Source: UBA8444 sp964003875 (GTDB lineage Bacteria; Bacteroidota; Bacteroidia; Flavobacteriales; UBA7312). From it: a stretch of DNA of 6,844 nt. How positions within the stretch are numbered: the first letter of the stretch is position 1; each line of letters begins with the position of its first letter. The notes beneath the pieces are model-generated. The model was not told where the DNA came from and searched no databases. It worked only from the letters and a program-made list of their open reading frames with translations. Positions 5,496 through 6,844 of the stretch are shown in pieces. Location: the NCBI GenBank assembly GCA_964003875.1, contig CAXFLH010000084.1:1-6844 (forward strand), given 5' to 3'. The translations under genes were made by a program, and so were the position numbers.

Positions 5496-6134
5496 GTGCA
5501 AGTCATTAGCCTTAGAGACTACAGAAGCGAAGAAACGTGGAACGTTTGGACCCATTTCTCAGGCCTTATTTTGTCAATGATTGGGATCCCTTTTTTATTC
5601 TATTTTGACAATCACAACACAGCCCTAACTACGTTCTCAATCCTATTATTCTCTTTTGGCTTACTGTTTGTATATTCTTCATCATCTATTTATCATTATG
5701 TACAAAATGCTAAGCTCAAAAAGAGATTTCAAGTGCTTGACCACATCAGTATATATTACCTCATTTTGGGTTCATATGCCCCTGTATGCCTCATAACTCT
5801 TTATGACTCCTTGGGTATATATATCTTTTTGGCAGTGTTGGTGTTAGCTTTCGTGGGAACTTTGAAAAAACTGTTTTTCACAGGCAAGTTTGAATTCATG
5901 TCTTTATTGCTATACCTGGCCATGGGCTGGTTCATCATTTTTGATATTCACTCATTGTTTGAGCTGACTGATTACAACGCAAAATTATTGCTAATTCTCG
6001 GCGGACTTTCGTACACCTTTGGCGTTTTATTCTATGCTTTGGGTAAGATAAAATACTTCCATTCCATATGGCATCTATTTGTATTAACAGGTTCGACGCT
6101 ACATTTCTTTATGATATTATTTTATATCATTTAA
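5496..6134 (+). CDS. Hemolysin III / PAQR-family membrane protein
   Basis: The 212-residue protein has the size and about seven helices of the hemolysin III (YqfA/TrhA, PAQR) family. Conserved signatures are present in order: EETWNVWTH (12-20), SSSSIYH (61-67), DHISIYYLILGSYAP (82-96), LYLAMGW (139-145), GGLSYTFGVLFY (169-180) and HSIWHLFVLTGSTLHF (189-204). The zinc-site residues expected from PAQR structures, His67, Asp82, His189 and His193, are all there. Bacterial members are inner-membrane proteins; YqfA of E. coli affects membrane energetics, and the hemolysin name is historical. The start is GTG at 5496: an in-frame TAG at 5490-5492 leaves no room for an earlier start, and the next ATG would cut off the first signature. 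The last 18 bases overlap the converging truncated glycosyltransferase frame. Confidence 0.92.
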   Translation: MQVISLRDYRSEETWNVWTHFSGLILSMIGIPFLFYFDNHNTALTTFSILLFSFGLLFVYSSSSIYHYVQNAKLKKRFQVLDHISIYYLILGSYAPVCLITLYDSLGIYIFLAVLVLAFVGTLKKLFFTGKFEFMSLLLYLAMGWFIIFDIHSLFELTDYNAKLLLILGGLSYTFGVLFYALGKIKYFHSIWHLFVLTGSTLHFFMILFYII

Positions 6135-6704
6135 GCCAGATTTATTTTTTTGTACAAAAAATACAAAGAGGGTTGAAATACCTATTAAGTTATAACTTAA
6201 AGAAATTGCTCCTAAGTAAAAAAATAAACTTGTAACTACATAATTCTTAAGTTTATTTCTGGAATTATTTATAAAGTAATATAAACCACAAAAGTTTAGG
6301 GTAAAAACAATTCCATACCCTCTTGCGTGAGCAAAAAACTCTAATACATACGGAAACATTAAGAAAGTACAAAACGCAAAAAAAGAATTCTTCGAGTAGA
6401 TGATTAATTTATTTGCTAAATAAAAATATAAAAAAGCAAAAATTATATTAGGTATTCTTATAAAAAATTCATAATTGCTAAAGGTTGTGGTTAGTGAAAT
6501 CAATAATGTATTTAGAAGATGATTATTAGCAATAGATAAATTAAATAAATCTTTCACATATACATAATTTAAAAAAGTATATGCTTCATCAACAGTAATA
6601 GGCATCGTGATGCTTTTAATTATCAAGTAAATTAAAACTATATAGTTCATAAAACTGTAAATATTTTTGACGTAAGGTTTTAGAACTTTTTCCATACTAA
6701 ACAA
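6117..6704 (-). pseudogene. Truncated GT-C-type membrane glycosyltransferase (N-terminal part)
   Basis: The 195-codon minus-strand frame looks like the first third of a polytopic GT-C glycosyltransferase of the ArnT/PMT-like (GT39-type) group, which use polyprenyl-phosphate sugars and are normally about 450-600 residues. Features are a first helix (19-35), the acidic motif TVDEAYTFLNYV (37-48; Asp39, Glu40), ANNHLLNTLL (59-68), FIRIPNIIFAFLYFYLANKL (81-100), HARGYG (126-131) and helices at about 106-124, 133-146, 155-175 and 174-184. The frame then ends abruptly in NKSGLNDIK and stop, the last codons being antisense to the hemolysin III 3' end. The remaining helices and the C-terminal domain are missing. 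I infer that a deletion or insertion boundary cut the gene at about 6135. It is very A+T-rich. A short functional variant is possible but unlikely. The start could be Met1 or Met4. Confidence 0.7.
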
Positions 6705-6758
6705 TATTAATATGGAATCGATATCTTTACTTTAGTGCTTGTATTTAATTTAGATTTT

Positions 6759-6779
6759 ACAGTTAACTGTTATGATAAC
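6759..6779. other. Overlapping dyad-symmetric sequences between tRNA and truncated gene
   Basis: A perfect 12-base palindrome (acagttaactgt, 6759-6770) overlaps a second dyad (gttatgataac, 6769-6779). They lie 15 bases past the tRNA 3' end on its own strand and upstream of the glycosyltransferase remnant. They could be an operator, a recombination site or chance in A+T-rich DNA. A terminator role is unlikely because the palindrome leaves no loop and has a poor T run. Confidence 0.25.
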
Positions 6780-6794
6780 TTTGAATAATCTTTG

Positions 6795-6844
6795 TGGGCG
6801 CTACAGGATTTGAACCTGTGACTTCTTCCTTGTAAGGGAAGCGC
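6795..6844 (-). tRNA. tRNA-Val (anticodon TAC), 3' portion
   Basis: On the minus strand the last 50 bases fold as the 3' two-thirds of a tRNA. The anticodon stem is CTTCC/GGAAG (6841-6837, 6829-6825) around the loop CTTACAA, which places TAC at 34-36, so it reads valine GUA codons. A 5-base variable loop (6824-6820), a T arm ACAGG/CCTGT with loop TTCAAAT (6819-6803), the 3' acceptor strand AGCGCCC (6802-6796) and discriminator A (6795) follow. CCA is not encoded. The D arm and 5' acceptor strand lie beyond the window. Confidence 0.93.

Noticed and set aside
5338..5580. Open plus-strand frame of 80 codons spanning the divergent promoter region
   Set aside because: It overlaps the starts of two better-supported genes in other frames and shows no protein-like features.
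6146..6161. Perfect palindrome of T6-GTAC-A6
   Set aside because: It consists mostly of homopolymer runs inside the truncated glycosyltransferase frame, where such palindromes arise easily in A+T-rich coding DNA.
1..6844. CRISPR array, insertion sequence, toxin-antitoxin or defence genes
   Set aside because: No regularly spaced repeats, transposase motifs, terminal inverted repeats or recognisable toxin, nuclease or ATPase motifs were seen on either strand.

Overview
The window looks like chromosomal DNA of a Bacteroidota bacterium, most likely a flavobacterium. It is strongly A+T-rich, the starts lack Shine-Dalgarno sequences, one promoter-like element resembles the Bacteroidota -7 box (TAnnTTTG), and the tRNA does not encode CCA. 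The organism call is inference from these traits, not from a database match.

Left edge (1-262, minus): the first 87 codons of a DoxX/YkgB-like membrane protein. It is a close paralogue of the complete gene at 4441-4884 (minus). Between the two copies lies a very A+T-rich, surface-glycan-flavoured block. It contains an SGNH/GDSL-type lipoprotein (379-1077), an FkbM-family methyltransferase (1365-2090) and a family 2 glycosyltransferase (2127-3137). The last two are 36 bases apart and are probably co-transcribed. Non-coding stretches in this block carry decayed gene ends. An approximately 45-bp direct repeat flanks the SGNH gene, and both copies end in the same short peptide tail on the minus strand. 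Other open remnants lie at 1113-1211 and 3129-3239.

Middle (3240-5495): composition returns to a more balanced level. Here are a signal-peptide-bearing protein of unknown function (3319-4059) closed by a strong hairpin terminator (4110-4141), a 56-residue PspC-domain membrane protein (4187-4357), the complete DoxX/YkgB-like gene, and a 140-residue three-helix membrane protein (4948-5370, minus) that is probably transcribed with it.

Right part (5496-6844): a hemolysin III/PAQR-family zinc-site membrane protein (5496-6134, GTG start) converges on a very A+T-rich truncated GT-C-type glycosyltransferase (6117-6704, minus). The stop codon of that gene lies inside the end of the hemolysin III gene. 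At the edge are the 3' 50 bases of a tRNA-Val (anticodon TAC, minus).

Overall this looks like a small zone of gene turnover: cell-surface glycan genes and gene fragments of low G+C set among ordinary housekeeping-type membrane genes, beside a tRNA gene. I see no CRISPR array, insertion sequence, toxin-antitoxin pair or recognisable defence system. No clearly new multi-gene system can be supported from the sequence alone. The best leads are the repeat-flanked SGNH gene, the DoxX-like duplication that brackets the glycan genes, and the truncated glycosyltransferase next to the tRNA.
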